Below are positions 18,038 through 26,952 of a DNA stretch of 53,789 bases, piece after piece. The translations under genes and the position numbers were made by a program. The DNA lies in contig JAFSQI010000128.1 of the NCBI GenBank assembly GCA_017446685.1, forward strand, positions 1-53,789. The letters run 5' to 3'. A model generated the notes under the pieces. It searched no databases and was not told the origin of the DNA. It saw nothing but the letters and a program-made list of their open reading frames with translations. Each line of letters begins with the position of its first letter. Position 1 is the stretch's first letter. The DNA comes from Butyrivibrio sp. GTDB taxonomy: Bacteria > Bacillota > Clostridia > Lachnospirales > Lachnospiraceae.

Positions 18038-18277
18038 TTAGCCTGCGATTGCCAGACCGTTTAAGTATTCCTCGAAATTCTTGTTATCTCCGCTGTACTC
18101 AACTGTAAGAGTCTTAGTAAAATCAAGTCCGAACACTCCGAGAATGGACTTGGCGTCAACGACATACCTGTTGTAATATATATCAACATCAAAATCACAT
18201 TTGGCAGCCTCTTTGACGAATTCCTCAACCTGTGTCGGCTTAAGTACAATGTGTTTCTTAAAAACTTTTCCTAACAT
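18038..18277 (-). CDS. HPr-like protein lacking the active-site histidine
   Basis: A 79-residue protein with the fold pattern of the PTS phosphocarrier HPr. Residues 41-49, DAKSILGVF, match the conserved DAKSIMGV block around regulatory Ser46. The region that normally reads H-A-R-P is V-L-K-P here (11-14), so the phosphorylatable His15 is absent. It cannot carry phosphate from enzyme I in the usual way. Start ATG 18277 has AAAGGAG 8 nt upstream; longer frames are not needed. It is monocistronic, with its own terminator. Possibly a Crh-like regulator; inference. Confidence 0.82.
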   Translation of the reverse strand: MLGKVFKKHIVLKPTQVEEFVKEAAKCDFDVDIYYNRYVVDAKSILGVFGLDFTKTLTVEYSGDNKNFEEYLNGLAIAG

Positions 18278-18565
18278 AACAGTCACTCCTTTCCCATTAA
18301 CGCCCTGCAGCAATTACTCTAATCATTATGCCAAAAAACAATGACCATATCCTTGCCAATCATCGCTACAGTTTTTAACTTAATGTAATATACTAATCTC
18401 ATAAGCTTTTGTAAATAGGTTTTTGTGACGAAAATGTGACGAAACATCGAACTTTTTGTAATCGCTTACAATACGGGCTTTTGAGGCTTTCACATCATTT
18501 TATCAAAACACCGTTTTCATCAAAAGTGTATTTATTAGTCCACTTGATAATTCTTTTACATTTCG

Positions 18566-20005
18566 TCAGCCCAAAACTACATTTTCCGAATATCTTCCCA
18601 CCTTGATGTTGGCATTCTCAAATGAGCTGCATACCCTGGTGCCGCGAACATAATTTAATATGGTAATGTCTTTTACCATTAAAGACTCGTCATAGCCATT
18701 TATTACAGAGGTAACCTCCCCATCTCCGAGATAATTAATATTTATGAAAGTGATACCCTTTATAAGTTTCCCCGGAGCGGGATTATAGTCCTTATTCCAC
18801 CTGACCTGCACATCTATTACCTTCCCGTGCAAAAAAGGTTCGATATTGATATTTTCATAAGTGACATTTTCAACTGTGTTTTTGTCTCCCGCATTTATCG
18901 TAAGGCACCCAAGATACCCCGCCTGGGGCTCATTGTGCTCCAGAATATCAATATTTTTAAAAACAATATTGCTGATTCTGTCTCCGTCCCCTGCGTAATT
19001 ACCGTGGGTTCCTATCATGGTGGGGTGCGCCACATCCGCCCATAAAACCGTTCCGTCAACCACAACATCCGTTGTATCTCCGTGATTGTCCCAGCGGCTT
19101 CCATATATGGCTATGCAGTCATCGGATGTCCTTAAAAAGCCTCCCTTTATATGGACATTTTTGCAGCTCATCATATCAATCCCATCGCTCCAGCCCTCGC
19201 AGCTAAAGGATTTAATATTATTTATTACCACATCCCTGCTCTCTCCAAGGAACACTGTGTAATGCGCAGGATTAACAAATATTACTCCACTAATGCAGAC
19301 ATTTGTGCTGTGACTTATCCTGATGCCGTTTACTGCGCTGAACCTTTCAAACCCTGCCTGGTAAAAAATCCCTCTTCCACATATCTTTATATTTTCTGCA
19401 TTTTCACAAATGAACGCGCCTATAATAACCACACCGCCATCTGTGTAAATCTCGGTATCGGAGGGTATCCTCATTACACACTCGGTCACATAATAAACGC
19501 CGGCAGTTAACCACAGTTTTCTCTTTTTCGCAAATTCTTCTGTCAAAAAAACATCCTCGGAAATAAAGTTTGCCTTCTTTGTATCGCCCTCAATTATTAC
19601 ATAGTCATTTGTAGGCTCCTCGATTTTTCCGGCAAAAAGATGAAGATTGTGATATCTGTTTTTGTTAAGTTCAACAGACAGATTTTCAGGTCTGTCAATT
19701 CTAAACCTTATCTTTTTGGTATCATTTTCAACGGATATATTTCTTGAAAGAGGTCTTACAAGAGCCTCTGCAATATAAAAAGGCCCTGAAACCTCAACCT
19801 CCGCTTCACCCTCAAAATCGAAGTATGCCATAGAAGCTGTTCTTACATCATGCATATCCACTTTGACCCGGTAAACCGGAACTATAATCCATTCCTCATC
19901 TCCGACGGCCCTTACCTTCAAAAGATAATCCTTTTGCAAAACGGCACCCGAAGGTGCCGCATATACTTTTACTTTGTTTTTATTATCAATTTGCATTCTT
20001 TGCAT
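18566..20005 (-). CDS. GH28-like pectin hydrolase, cytosolic
   Basis: A 479-residue right-handed beta-helix protein of the GH28 (polygalacturonase) type. Catalytic-region motifs are WSDGIDMM, TSDDCIAIYG and MIGTHGNYAG, corresponding to the N-T-D, D-D and G-H-G blocks; the usual R-I-K block is not evident. There is no signal peptide, so it should work on imported oligosaccharides, possibly as an exo-acting enzyme. AGGAG stands 7 nt before ATG 20005, which lies inside the end of the upstream binding-protein gene (20-bp overlap), so translation is coupled. Substrate inferred: galacturonan or rhamnogalacturonan fragments. Confidence 0.87.
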   Translation of the reverse strand: MQRMQIDNKNKVKVYAAPSGAVLQKDYLLKVRAVGDEEWIIVPVYRVKVDMHDVRTASMAYFDFEGEAEVEVSGPFYIAEALVRPLSRNISVENDTKKIRFRIDRPENLSVELNKNRYHNLHLFAGKIEEPTNDYVIIEGDTKKANFISEDVFLTEEFAKKRKLWLTAGVYYVTECVMRIPSDTEIYTDGGVVIIGAFICENAENIKICGRGIFYQAGFERFSAVNGIRISHSTNVCISGVIFVNPAHYTVFLGESRDVVINNIKSFSCEGWSDGIDMMSCKNVHIKGGFLRTSDDCIAIYGSRWDNHGDTTDVVVDGTVLWADVAHPTMIGTHGNYAGDGDRISNIVFKNIDILEHNEPQAGYLGCLTINAGDKNTVENVTYENINIEPFLHGKVIDVQVRWNKDYNPAPGKLIKGITFININYLGDGEVTSVINGYDESLMVKDITILNYVRGTRVCSSFENANIKVGRYSENVVLG

Positions 20006-21683
20006 CTAAGAACTCCTGTATCTGGGTTACAAGCTCTGTTCTCACTTTTTCAAGCCCGACCTTTTCTGCCTCACTATGCCAGGAATCAATCATCTTTTCA
20101 GCAGTTTCAGCATCGTACATTGAAAGGGTAAGCTGAAGCTCATTTGAAAGAGCTGAAATATTTGCAACCTCAGTCTCAACATTTGATGAATCAAATACAA
20201 AACCGGCGAGAGGACTGAGCTTGTATGTCGAATCACTTAATATGTACTCATACTGTGACTTTAAATCTTCATTGTTCATTACAAACTCGGAAAGACGGAC
20301 ATAGTTGGAATTGAGCGTAAATGAATAGGTAGGCATGAAGTACTTTTCATCATCTGAAATATCTGTGGCAATATAGCCGTTATCCCCGTTTGCCTCCCAG
20401 TCTTCTCCTTCGATACCAAGCTCGAACAGATCGTGGGCTTCTTTACTTCCAAACATCCAGTCAAGGAAAGTCATGGTAGCGTCTGTGTTTTCAGACCATT
20501 CAGGCACAACCAGCCAGTTGTTTGTCACCATATCACAGATAACTGCGCCGTCCTCCTGATTTCTCTGGGCATCCTCAATTACATAAAACTTTACCTCAGC
20601 CTCAGGAATCTTCGCCGTAAGGTCTTTTGCCTTGGACTCAAACTCTGTAAGAGTACAGTAAATAACTCCTGCATCCGGCTCTACTACATCAGTAGTTCCT
20701 CTTGATTCAAAAAGATAATCATTCCACTTTGTTCTGTCCTGCACATACTCTGTGATGAAATCGTAGTCGTATCCCTTTGGCATTTTGGCAAATTCAGTCT
20801 CATCATCACCTGCCACAACAGCATTTAACACGGTTTTGCCGTCATCACTAAGTCCTACATATACCCAGGTCTGATCTCCGAAAATATTTACATTATCCTG
20901 TGTATAAACATTGTCATGCTTTGCAGAATACCATGGAGAATCAATTCTAAAGAAGTTGTAGATGGATGCCCCGATCATATCCGGCTCATTTTCCGAAACA
21001 GTTTTTACGAAGGCAAGAAGGCTCTCCTCGTCAGTAATCTCGGCGCAGTTATATTTTTTTCTCAAATCCTCTCTGTACATGAAGCCTCTTGAATCCTCAT
21101 AGTATGAGGCAAGGTTTATTCCGTAGATTCCCTCTGTATAGCTGCCATCCTCCTGTCTTAAGTAGGTTGTCATAGCCTTTGTGAAGTCCTCTGAAAAGGC
21201 TGCTTTAAGTCCCGGATACTCGTCATTGTTAAAGTACTGAGACAAATCTGCAAAGTCGCCCTCCTGAATGAACTTTGAAAGACCGTGCCAGCCGCCGCAG
21301 AACATAAGGTCATAGTCCTCCTGGGCTGCCAGAGACATTGTCAGCTTGTCCTTGTAATCTCCTCCGGGAACATAGCTGAAGTTAAGATGAATCTTACTCA
21401 TAACCGGATCCGATGCTGTCAGCTCCTCATATTTTTCAACAACCTTTTCAAGATTTCTGTATTCGTTCATGACACGGATATTTAAGGTTACATCTTCCGT
21501 TATCTTAGAAGCTGCCGGCGTGCTTTCATCTGAAAGCGTTGTAGTATCGGCTACAGACTCTGCTGTGTCTTCTCCTGTTTCTTTTTCTTCACTTACAGCA
21601 CTTCCGCAGGCTGCAAGCGACATAGCCATGGCGATGGCACAGGCCATTGATGTGGTTTTCTTTAGTAAACCCTTTCTTTTCAT
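19986..21683 (-). CDS. ABC transporter sugar-binding lipoprotein (LplA-like)
   Basis: A 565-residue extracellular solute-binding protein. The signal peptide ends in the lipobox SLAAC (Cys26), followed by an acidic Thr/Ser/Glu linker (about 29-55) and the large two-lobe binding domain typical of the LplA/YtcQ class. ATG 21683 has AAAGGAGG 8 nt upstream, so this start is clear. It directly follows the two permease genes and precedes the GH28 gene. No ATPase gene is nearby; this class normally shares a general MsmX-type ATPase encoded elsewhere. Confidence 0.93.
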   Translation of the reverse strand: MKRKGLLKKTTSMACAIAMAMSLAACGSAVSEEKETGEDTAESVADTTTLSDESTPAASKITEDVTLNIRVMNEYRNLEKVVEKYEELTASDPVMSKIHLNFSYVPGGDYKDKLTMSLAAQEDYDLMFCGGWHGLSKFIQEGDFADLSQYFNNDEYPGLKAAFSEDFTKAMTTYLRQEDGSYTEGIYGINLASYYEDSRGFMYREDLRKKYNCAEITDEESLLAFVKTVSENEPDMIGASIYNFFRIDSPWYSAKHDNVYTQDNVNIFGDQTWVYVGLSDDGKTVLNAVVAGDDETEFAKMPKGYDYDFITEYVQDRTKWNDYLFESRGTTDVVEPDAGVIYCTLTEFESKAKDLTAKIPEAEVKFYVIEDAQRNQEDGAVICDMVTNNWLVVPEWSENTDATMTFLDWMFGSKEAHDLFELGIEGEDWEANGDNGYIATDISDDEKYFMPTYSFTLNSNYVRLSEFVMNNEDLKSQYEYILSDSTYKLSPLAGFVFDSSNVETEVANISALSNELQLTLSMYDAETAEKMIDSWHSEAEKVGLEKVRTELVTQIQEFLDAKNAN

Positions 21684-21717
21684 ATTCTTTTCCTCCTTTT
21701 GTATAAAAAAACTTAAC

Positions 21718-22680
21718 TTACCCCTTGATAGCTCCAACTGTGAGGCCTGAGGTAAAATATTTCTGTGCGTAGGGATACAGAAGAACTATCGGTCCTATTA
21801 CCACAACCGTAGTTGCCATTCTGAGGGAATTGGCCGGAACTTCGCCCACAGCCATTCCGACTGTTCGCGCCATTTCTTTCATTGCGTCCATATTTCGCAG
21901 CATTCTCATAAGAAGATATTGCAGCGGAATCAGCCTGTTATCCTCTATATAGAGCATTGCGTTAAACCACTGATTCCAGTAATTGAGAGCGTAAAAAAGA
22001 CCTATGGTTGCAAGTCCCGGCTTGGATATGGGAAGTATAATTTTTAGCAGGATAGTAAAGTCGCCTGCTCCGTCTATATTTGCCGATTCGGACAGCTCTG
22101 CAGGGAGCCCCGCAAAGAAATTCCTCATCAGAAACATATTCCAGGTGTTAAATGCTACAGGAATGATCAAAACCCATATAGAATCCTTCATTCCCAGGGT
22201 TCTGCTGATAAGAAGGTATGAAGGAACAAGTCCCCCTGAAAAAAGCATGGTAAAATATGCAAAAAACGTGATTATATTTCTGTACCTGACTTTTTTAAGG
22301 GAAAGGGGATATGCCATCAGAATTGTCATTATCATACTGATAATTGTCCCCACTACAGTAGTGAATATAGTTACCCCGTAGGCTCTGTAAATCTGACTGT
22401 CTCCAAGTACAACCCTGTATGCTTCAAGGGTGAACTGCTTTGGAATTATCGAAAATCCATACCTGGCAAAATTGGCCTCTGTCTCAAAGCTGCTGCCGAG
22501 GATTATTGCAAAGGGATATAGGCAAAAAATACAGAACAGCCCCGCGATTATATAAACAACTGACAGATATATCTTCTCTGAACCTGACATTTTTATTTTT
22601 GTGCCGGAATCATAGCTTTCCTTTACTTTAATGGTCTTTCTCAAAAGCGATTTGTTTTTTAGAGTTATCTGAGTATCCAT
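21718..22680 (-). CDS. ABC transporter permease (LplC/MalG type)
   Basis: A 320-residue inner-membrane permease with six predicted spans, starting after a cytosolic tail of about 45 residues. The ESANIDGAGDFTILLKIILP segment is the EAA loop that contacts the ATPase. GGGAGG precedes ATG 22680. It follows the first permease by 21 bp and is followed at 34 bp by the binding protein. Homology class: CUT1 family, LplC/YtcP branch, usually for complex oligosaccharides. Confidence 0.94.
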   Translation of the reverse strand: MDTQITLKNKSLLRKTIKVKESYDSGTKIKMSGSEKIYLSVVYIIAGLFCIFCLYPFAIILGSSFETEANFARYGFSIIPKQFTLEAYRVVLGDSQIYRAYGVTIFTTVVGTIISMIMTILMAYPLSLKKVRYRNIITFFAYFTMLFSGGLVPSYLLISRTLGMKDSIWVLIIPVAFNTWNMFLMRNFFAGLPAELSESANIDGAGDFTILLKIILPISKPGLATIGLFYALNYWNQWFNAMLYIEDNRLIPLQYLLMRMLRNMDAMKEMARTVGMAVGEVPANSLRMATTVVVIGPIVLLYPYAQKYFTSGLTVGAIKG

Positions 22681-22701
22681 TTTTCCTCCCTGCAAAAAAT
22701 C

Positions 22702-23613
22702 TTAGAAAATAGCCGCATCAGGCTCGACCTTTTTGGTAAGTGCATTGGTAATATATACAAGCACAAGCCCTATCACTGACTGAAACAGACTGGTTGCCGT
22801 ACTCATTCCCAAATTGTTGAGCTGCCTCAAAGCCCTGTATACGAAGGTGTCAATAACATCAGTAGTCTCATACAGTGATGAATTATCCCAGACAAGTGCA
22901 TAAATCATTCCAAAATCTCCGTTGAAGATTTTACCGACGCTCATAAGTGTCAGCATGATTGCAGTGGTTTTCAAAAGTGGAAGGGTAAGCTTTGTTACCA
23001 TTTGAAGCCTTGTGGCGCCATCAACTCTTGCTGCCTCATACATCTGCTGATCAAAGCCCTTTATCGCCGCAATGTATACAATTGTTCCGTAGCCTGCCCC
23101 CTGCCATATCCTTAATATCAGCAGTATAAGAGGCCACCATTTGGCGTTTGTATAAAAGGAAGGATTATCAAACCCCTGTGATGTAATAAATTTTGTCAGC
23201 GTACCTGCCGTCCCTATTATTCCGCTAAGAAACATGGCAACAACTGTCCAGGATACAAAATGGGGAAGAATCGCAATGGTCTGTACCAGCCTTGAGTAGA
23301 CAACACTATGAATTTCTGTAAAAACAAGTGCCAGAACAATAGACAAAATGGTAGTTCCTGCGATAAATAAGATGTTTAAGAATATTGTATTGAAAAAAAT
23401 TCTTCCAACGCCTGTATAGTTAAAGAGAAATTTGAAATTATCAAAACCAACCCATGGGCTTCCTGTAATTCCTTTTTTATAGCTGTAATCCTTGAATGCT
23501 ATCAATATTCCGTACATCGGATAATAGCAAAATACCAGTATCCAGACTATCGGCAAAAGTGTCATAAGATACAGCTTCTTATTTTTCCATAGCTCATGAA
23601 ATATGTTCTTCAC
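22702..23613 (-). CDS. ABC transporter permease (LplB/YteP type)
   Basis: A 303-residue inner-membrane permease with six predicted spans. EAARVDGATRLQMVTKLTLP is the EAA loop. The start is GTG at 23613, with AGGAGG 8 nt upstream. A 122-bp gap separates it from the upstream binding-protein gene, enough for its own promoter, which would fit control by the adjacent YesN-type regulator. Confidence 0.94.
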   Translation of the reverse strand: MKNIFHELWKNKKLYLMTLLPIVWILVFCYYPMYGILIAFKDYSYKKGITGSPWVGFDNFKFLFNYTGVGRIFFNTIFLNILFIAGTTILSIVLALVFTEIHSVVYSRLVQTIAILPHFVSWTVVAMFLSGIIGTAGTLTKFITSQGFDNPSFYTNAKWWPLILLILRIWQGAGYGTIVYIAAIKGFDQQMYEAARVDGATRLQMVTKLTLPLLKTTAIMLTLMSVGKIFNGDFGMIYALVWDNSSLYETTDVIDTFVYRALRQLNNLGMSTATSLFQSVIGLVLVYITNALTKKVEPDAAIF

Positions 23614-23735
23614 TGCAAAAACCTCCTGTAATAATTACTGCTTAAGAACTGTAATCAGTTTCTTTATGAGTTAATTATCACAGGAGGTCATATCCAAAAA
23701 TATATCAAAAATTCTTAATTACGGAGATTTTTTAT

Positions 23736-25223
23736 CTATTCATTTAATAGTTCTATCAGTTCGTTAAGCCTCTTATCCACGTCACTGTAGTAGCCGCAGA
23801 CCAGTGGCTGAAAGTATTCAAGCTGTATTTTGTCGATGGTTTTGGAATTCTGAAAATATGACAAATCAGCGGTTTCCGAGGCGGCGGGATTTTTCTTTGC
23901 ATGCATGAGCGCCTCTTTTGCCCAGGTGTCATGTTCCAGCACCGCATCATTATAAAACTGCTCATTTACAGGAACCATCTCCCTATTTAGAAAACAGTCT
24001 CCAAATATTGAATAGCAAAAACGATTCTCACTTCCGATATTCTGAAAACTAACCTTTCCGTCCACAAGCCTGTAGTTGATATCTAAGGCGCCGTACTGCA
24101 TCAGATCATAGTACCTATTGTCTGTATGGACCTTTTCTATGAATTTAAGTGCCAGCTCCGGGTGGGCGCTCTTTGCAGAAATCGAGACTACAGAAGCATT
24201 TGAAAGGCTGTTTACAAAATAGCTTTTTTTGGAAGTCAGGTAGGTAAAAAAATCATATTCCCATTCAGGGTGATTTTCAGAAAGAATCCTGATGGCATTG
24301 CTGTCAATTGACCATATGGGAACATTGGTTTCGCAGGGCTTTAAATCCTCATTCATAAGATTTATTCCGCGGGTTCCCTCATTGTCAGACATAGATAGCA
24401 TATCAGAAGCAAGAATCCCATCCTTCGCCCATTTCTTGATGTAGCCAAGAACCTGCCTGAACTCAGGTGTTTCAAGTCTGCTCACTATCTCGCCGGTGGT
24501 AGTATCAAGCACAATAAAAGGAGTCTCCTGCATGCTTGAAACCTCAACATATTTCTCATCTCCAAGCATTATCCACAGCGACTGCCAGATGCGGTTATCT
24601 GTTATAAGAGGTTTACCTGCATACTCCTCTTCTTTTGCCGCTCTGTAGAGATATTTTTCCATGGAATCAATGTCATGTATCTCTTCCAGTCCCCATTTTT
24701 CAAGAAGATCCTTTCTATAAAAAAAACCCTCCGAATCATACAAAAGCTCTGCGTCATTAAACTGCGGAATTCCGTACAAAGCACCGTCTATATAGCAGTC
24801 CTCAAGGTAATCTGTTCCTTCCACATTGTAATGCTCCGTAAGAAGCGGCACCTCATCAAGATACTCTGAAAGATCAAGAAAAGCGTTTTTTCCTATCAGC
24901 TTTTTGTAATCTGAAAAAGTACCGTTTGGGATAATATCATACTCACCCGATGCCACCACAATGTTGAGCTGCTCTCTCTCATTTCCCCAGGGAATAAAGC
25001 TAAAGCGCACCCTGCAGCCAAGCTCTTTTTCCGTAAGCTCATCAAGAGACTCATAGAGCTTATCCATTCCCTTTTTTGGCTCCACCCCCAGAATCACAGC
25101 CTTTAGCTCTGTCACATTTTCTTTTTTCGATTCCTCTATAACTTTATCATTTTGACAGCCCGTAAGCAGAATTGCCATTACAAGGAAAAGAGCTGTAGTT
25201 TTCAATCTTCTATTTTTCTTCAA
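23736..25223 (-). CDS. second solute-binding lipoprotein, in operon with two-component genes
   Basis: A 495-residue solute-binding protein. From a TTG start at 25223 it reads as a clean lipoprotein: basic residues, hydrophobic core and lipobox ILLTGC (Cys23). AAAGGAG stands 6 nt before this TTG, which overlaps the end of the histidine kinase gene by 14 bp; a longer start would bury the signal peptide. It shares the LplA/YtcQ-type architecture with the other binding protein but is clearly divergent. Its position in the regulator operon suggests it may present ligand to the sensor kinase as well as, or instead of, the permeases. Confidence 0.88.
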   Translation of the reverse strand: MKKNRRLKTTALFLVMAILLTGCQNDKVIEESKKENVTELKAVILGVEPKKGMDKLYESLDELTEKELGCRVRFSFIPWGNEREQLNIVVASGEYDIIPNGTFSDYKKLIGKNAFLDLSEYLDEVPLLTEHYNVEGTDYLEDCYIDGALYGIPQFNDAELLYDSEGFFYRKDLLEKWGLEEIHDIDSMEKYLYRAAKEEEYAGKPLITDNRIWQSLWIMLGDEKYVEVSSMQETPFIVLDTTTGEIVSRLETPEFRQVLGYIKKWAKDGILASDMLSMSDNEGTRGINLMNEDLKPCETNVPIWSIDSNAIRILSENHPEWEYDFFTYLTSKKSYFVNSLSNASVVSISAKSAHPELALKFIEKVHTDNRYYDLMQYGALDINYRLVDGKVSFQNIGSENRFCYSIFGDCFLNREMVPVNEQFYNDAVLEHDTWAKEALMHAKKNPAASETADLSYFQNSKTIDKIQLEYFQPLVCGYYSDVDKRLNELIELLNE

Positions 25224-26952
25224 CTGACTCTCCTTTTTGAGCCGGGAACTCGACAATGACACAGGTTCCTATTCCGGCTGTGCTCTCAAGATTTAAAGAA
25301 ACCCTCTCTCCAAAAAATACCTCAAGGCGCTTTCTTATATTTTTCATGCCGTAGTGACTGCTATTGGAGCTTACCTTACTGTCACTTTTTACTCCGACAC
25401 CGTCATCTGTGACACTTAGCGTTATGATTCCGTCCTCCACAAAACCGTCAACCTTAATAGTTCCTCTCGGGTCCTCTTTTTCATTTATCCCGTGGACTAT
25501 AGCATTTTCGATAAGAGGCTGGAGTGTTATCTTAGGAATCAGATAGTCATAGACCTCCTCGTCCACCTGCTGCTTGAAATTAATCTTTCCTTTAAATCTC
25601 ATTTTCTGGATGTCCATGTAAGCTTCGCACATACTAAGCTCGTCCCTTATAGTTATAATGTCAGCCCCTTTGCTCAGCGTCATTCTGTAAAACCTTGACA
25701 TGGACTGTATTACTTCCCTGATATTTTCCTTTTCATTTTTTTGCGCCATCCAGCTTATCATATCTAGAGTATTGTATAAAAAGTGCGGATTTATCTGAGA
25801 CTGAAGTGCCTTGAGCTCTGCATCCTTCTTGGCTTCTCCAAGGGCATACTGCTCTTTTAAAGACTCCTCTACGGTGTCAACCATATCGTTGTACTTGTGG
25901 ATCAAAAGACTGATTTCATCTCTTCGTGAACTGTTTTCTTCTATTTTCTTAAGAGAGCCGTCCTTCATCTGTTCCATGGTATTCCCGATAGTCCTTATCC
26001 TGCCTGTGATAAGTCGCGTAAACGGCGTAAGAACAAGCAAAATGGCGATGCCTACTCCTATATACAAAAGAAGAGTCTGCATTATAACCTTGTTTCTCTC
26101 TTTATCAAGATAGTCCTCAGGGACAACTGACAAAAGATATATTCCCGTATCACCGATTCTGCTTCTTCTTGTAAGATAATTTATCCCGTCAATATTCCCT
26201 TTAAGAAAACCCGATGTTTCTTCTATGCTGTCAAATGAAAGCTTCTCTTTTTCCAGAGCATTATCAAAGTCAGAGGAATTGGACACAAGGACATTTCCCC
26301 TTGAATCCGAAAGACACATGATCTGACCTTTTTCAGATCCTATCAGAATCTCTTGTATCGATGCCATATCTATTCCAATAACAATAAGCCCCACTTTCCT
26401 GCTGTAATCCTCACTGCTGTAAAGATTTCTGGCTATGGAAAGGCGGCCTCCAATAAGTGTCCACAATGCCGTGCTGCTGTCATCCAGCATTTTGTACCAC
26501 TCTTCGCTTTCTATTTCACTGATGGAATGGAATCTGCTGCTGACGTTGTTTACAATGCTGAAATCATCATTAATATAATAAGTGACTGTGCAGGAATCAA
26601 AGGCAAACTCCATACCATAGGCATAGGAATTGATGCGGTTAAAGTCACTTAACTGACCTGCGATGTCATTGTCCCCTTTGGCAAACACGGTTCCGGTTTC
26701 ATAAATATCACTCACAGCAAGAAGCGTTGAGATGTTGTGCAGTGCATCCATCTTATCCTTTACCGACAAAAGAACCTGCTCAAAGCCCTGATTAAGCGAA
26801 TAAGCCTGCTGCTTTGAATAGAGCTTTTCAATGCTGCCAAGTGAAATAATTAGTATAAGTCCCGAGGGCAGAATCCCCACCATCAGCACTAAAAGACCTA
26901 TTTTAAATCTCAGAGATGTATTTGCAAAAACATTAAAAAGTTTTTTTGTCAT
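25210..26952 (-). CDS. sensor histidine kinase, YesM family
   Basis: A 580-residue membrane kinase. It has an N-terminal span (about 18-40), a large extracellular sensor region, a second span (about 290-312), a HAMP linker, the His_kinase domain with the phospho-accepting histidine in QINPHFLYNTLD, and a C-terminal HATPase_c domain (LQPLIENAIVHG, DDGVGV). The start ATG 26952 overlaps the response-regulator stop by one base; GTG 26955 is also possible. It should sense an extracellular sugar and phosphorylate the adjacent YesN-type regulator. Confidence 0.94.
   Translation of the reverse strand: MTKKLFNVFANTSLRFKIGLLVLMVGILPSGLILIISLGSIEKLYSKQQAYSLNQGFEQVLLSVKDKMDALHNISTLLAVSDIYETGTVFAKGDNDIAGQLSDFNRINSYAYGMEFAFDSCTVTYYINDDFSIVNNVSSRFHSISEIESEEWYKMLDDSSTALWTLIGGRLSIARNLYSSEDYSRKVGLIVIGIDMASIQEILIGSEKGQIMCLSDSRGNVLVSNSSDFDNALEKEKLSFDSIEETSGFLKGNIDGINYLTRRSRIGDTGIYLLSVVPEDYLDKERNKVIMQTLLLYIGVGIAILLVLTPFTRLITGRIRTIGNTMEQMKDGSLKKIEENSSRRDEISLLIHKYNDMVDTVEESLKEQYALGEAKKDAELKALQSQINPHFLYNTLDMISWMAQKNEKENIREVIQSMSRFYRMTLSKGADIITIRDELSMCEAYMDIQKMRFKGKINFKQQVDEEVYDYLIPKITLQPLIENAIVHGINEKEDPRGTIKVDGFVEDGIITLSVTDDGVGVKSDSKVSSNSSHYGMKNIRKRLEVFFGERVSLNLESTAGIGTCVIVEFPAQKGESVEEK

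Noticed and set aside
18424-18445. Tandem TGTGACGAAA upstream of the HPr-like gene
   Set aside because: Only two short units in AT-rich sequence; no position relative to a clear promoter, so chance is likely.
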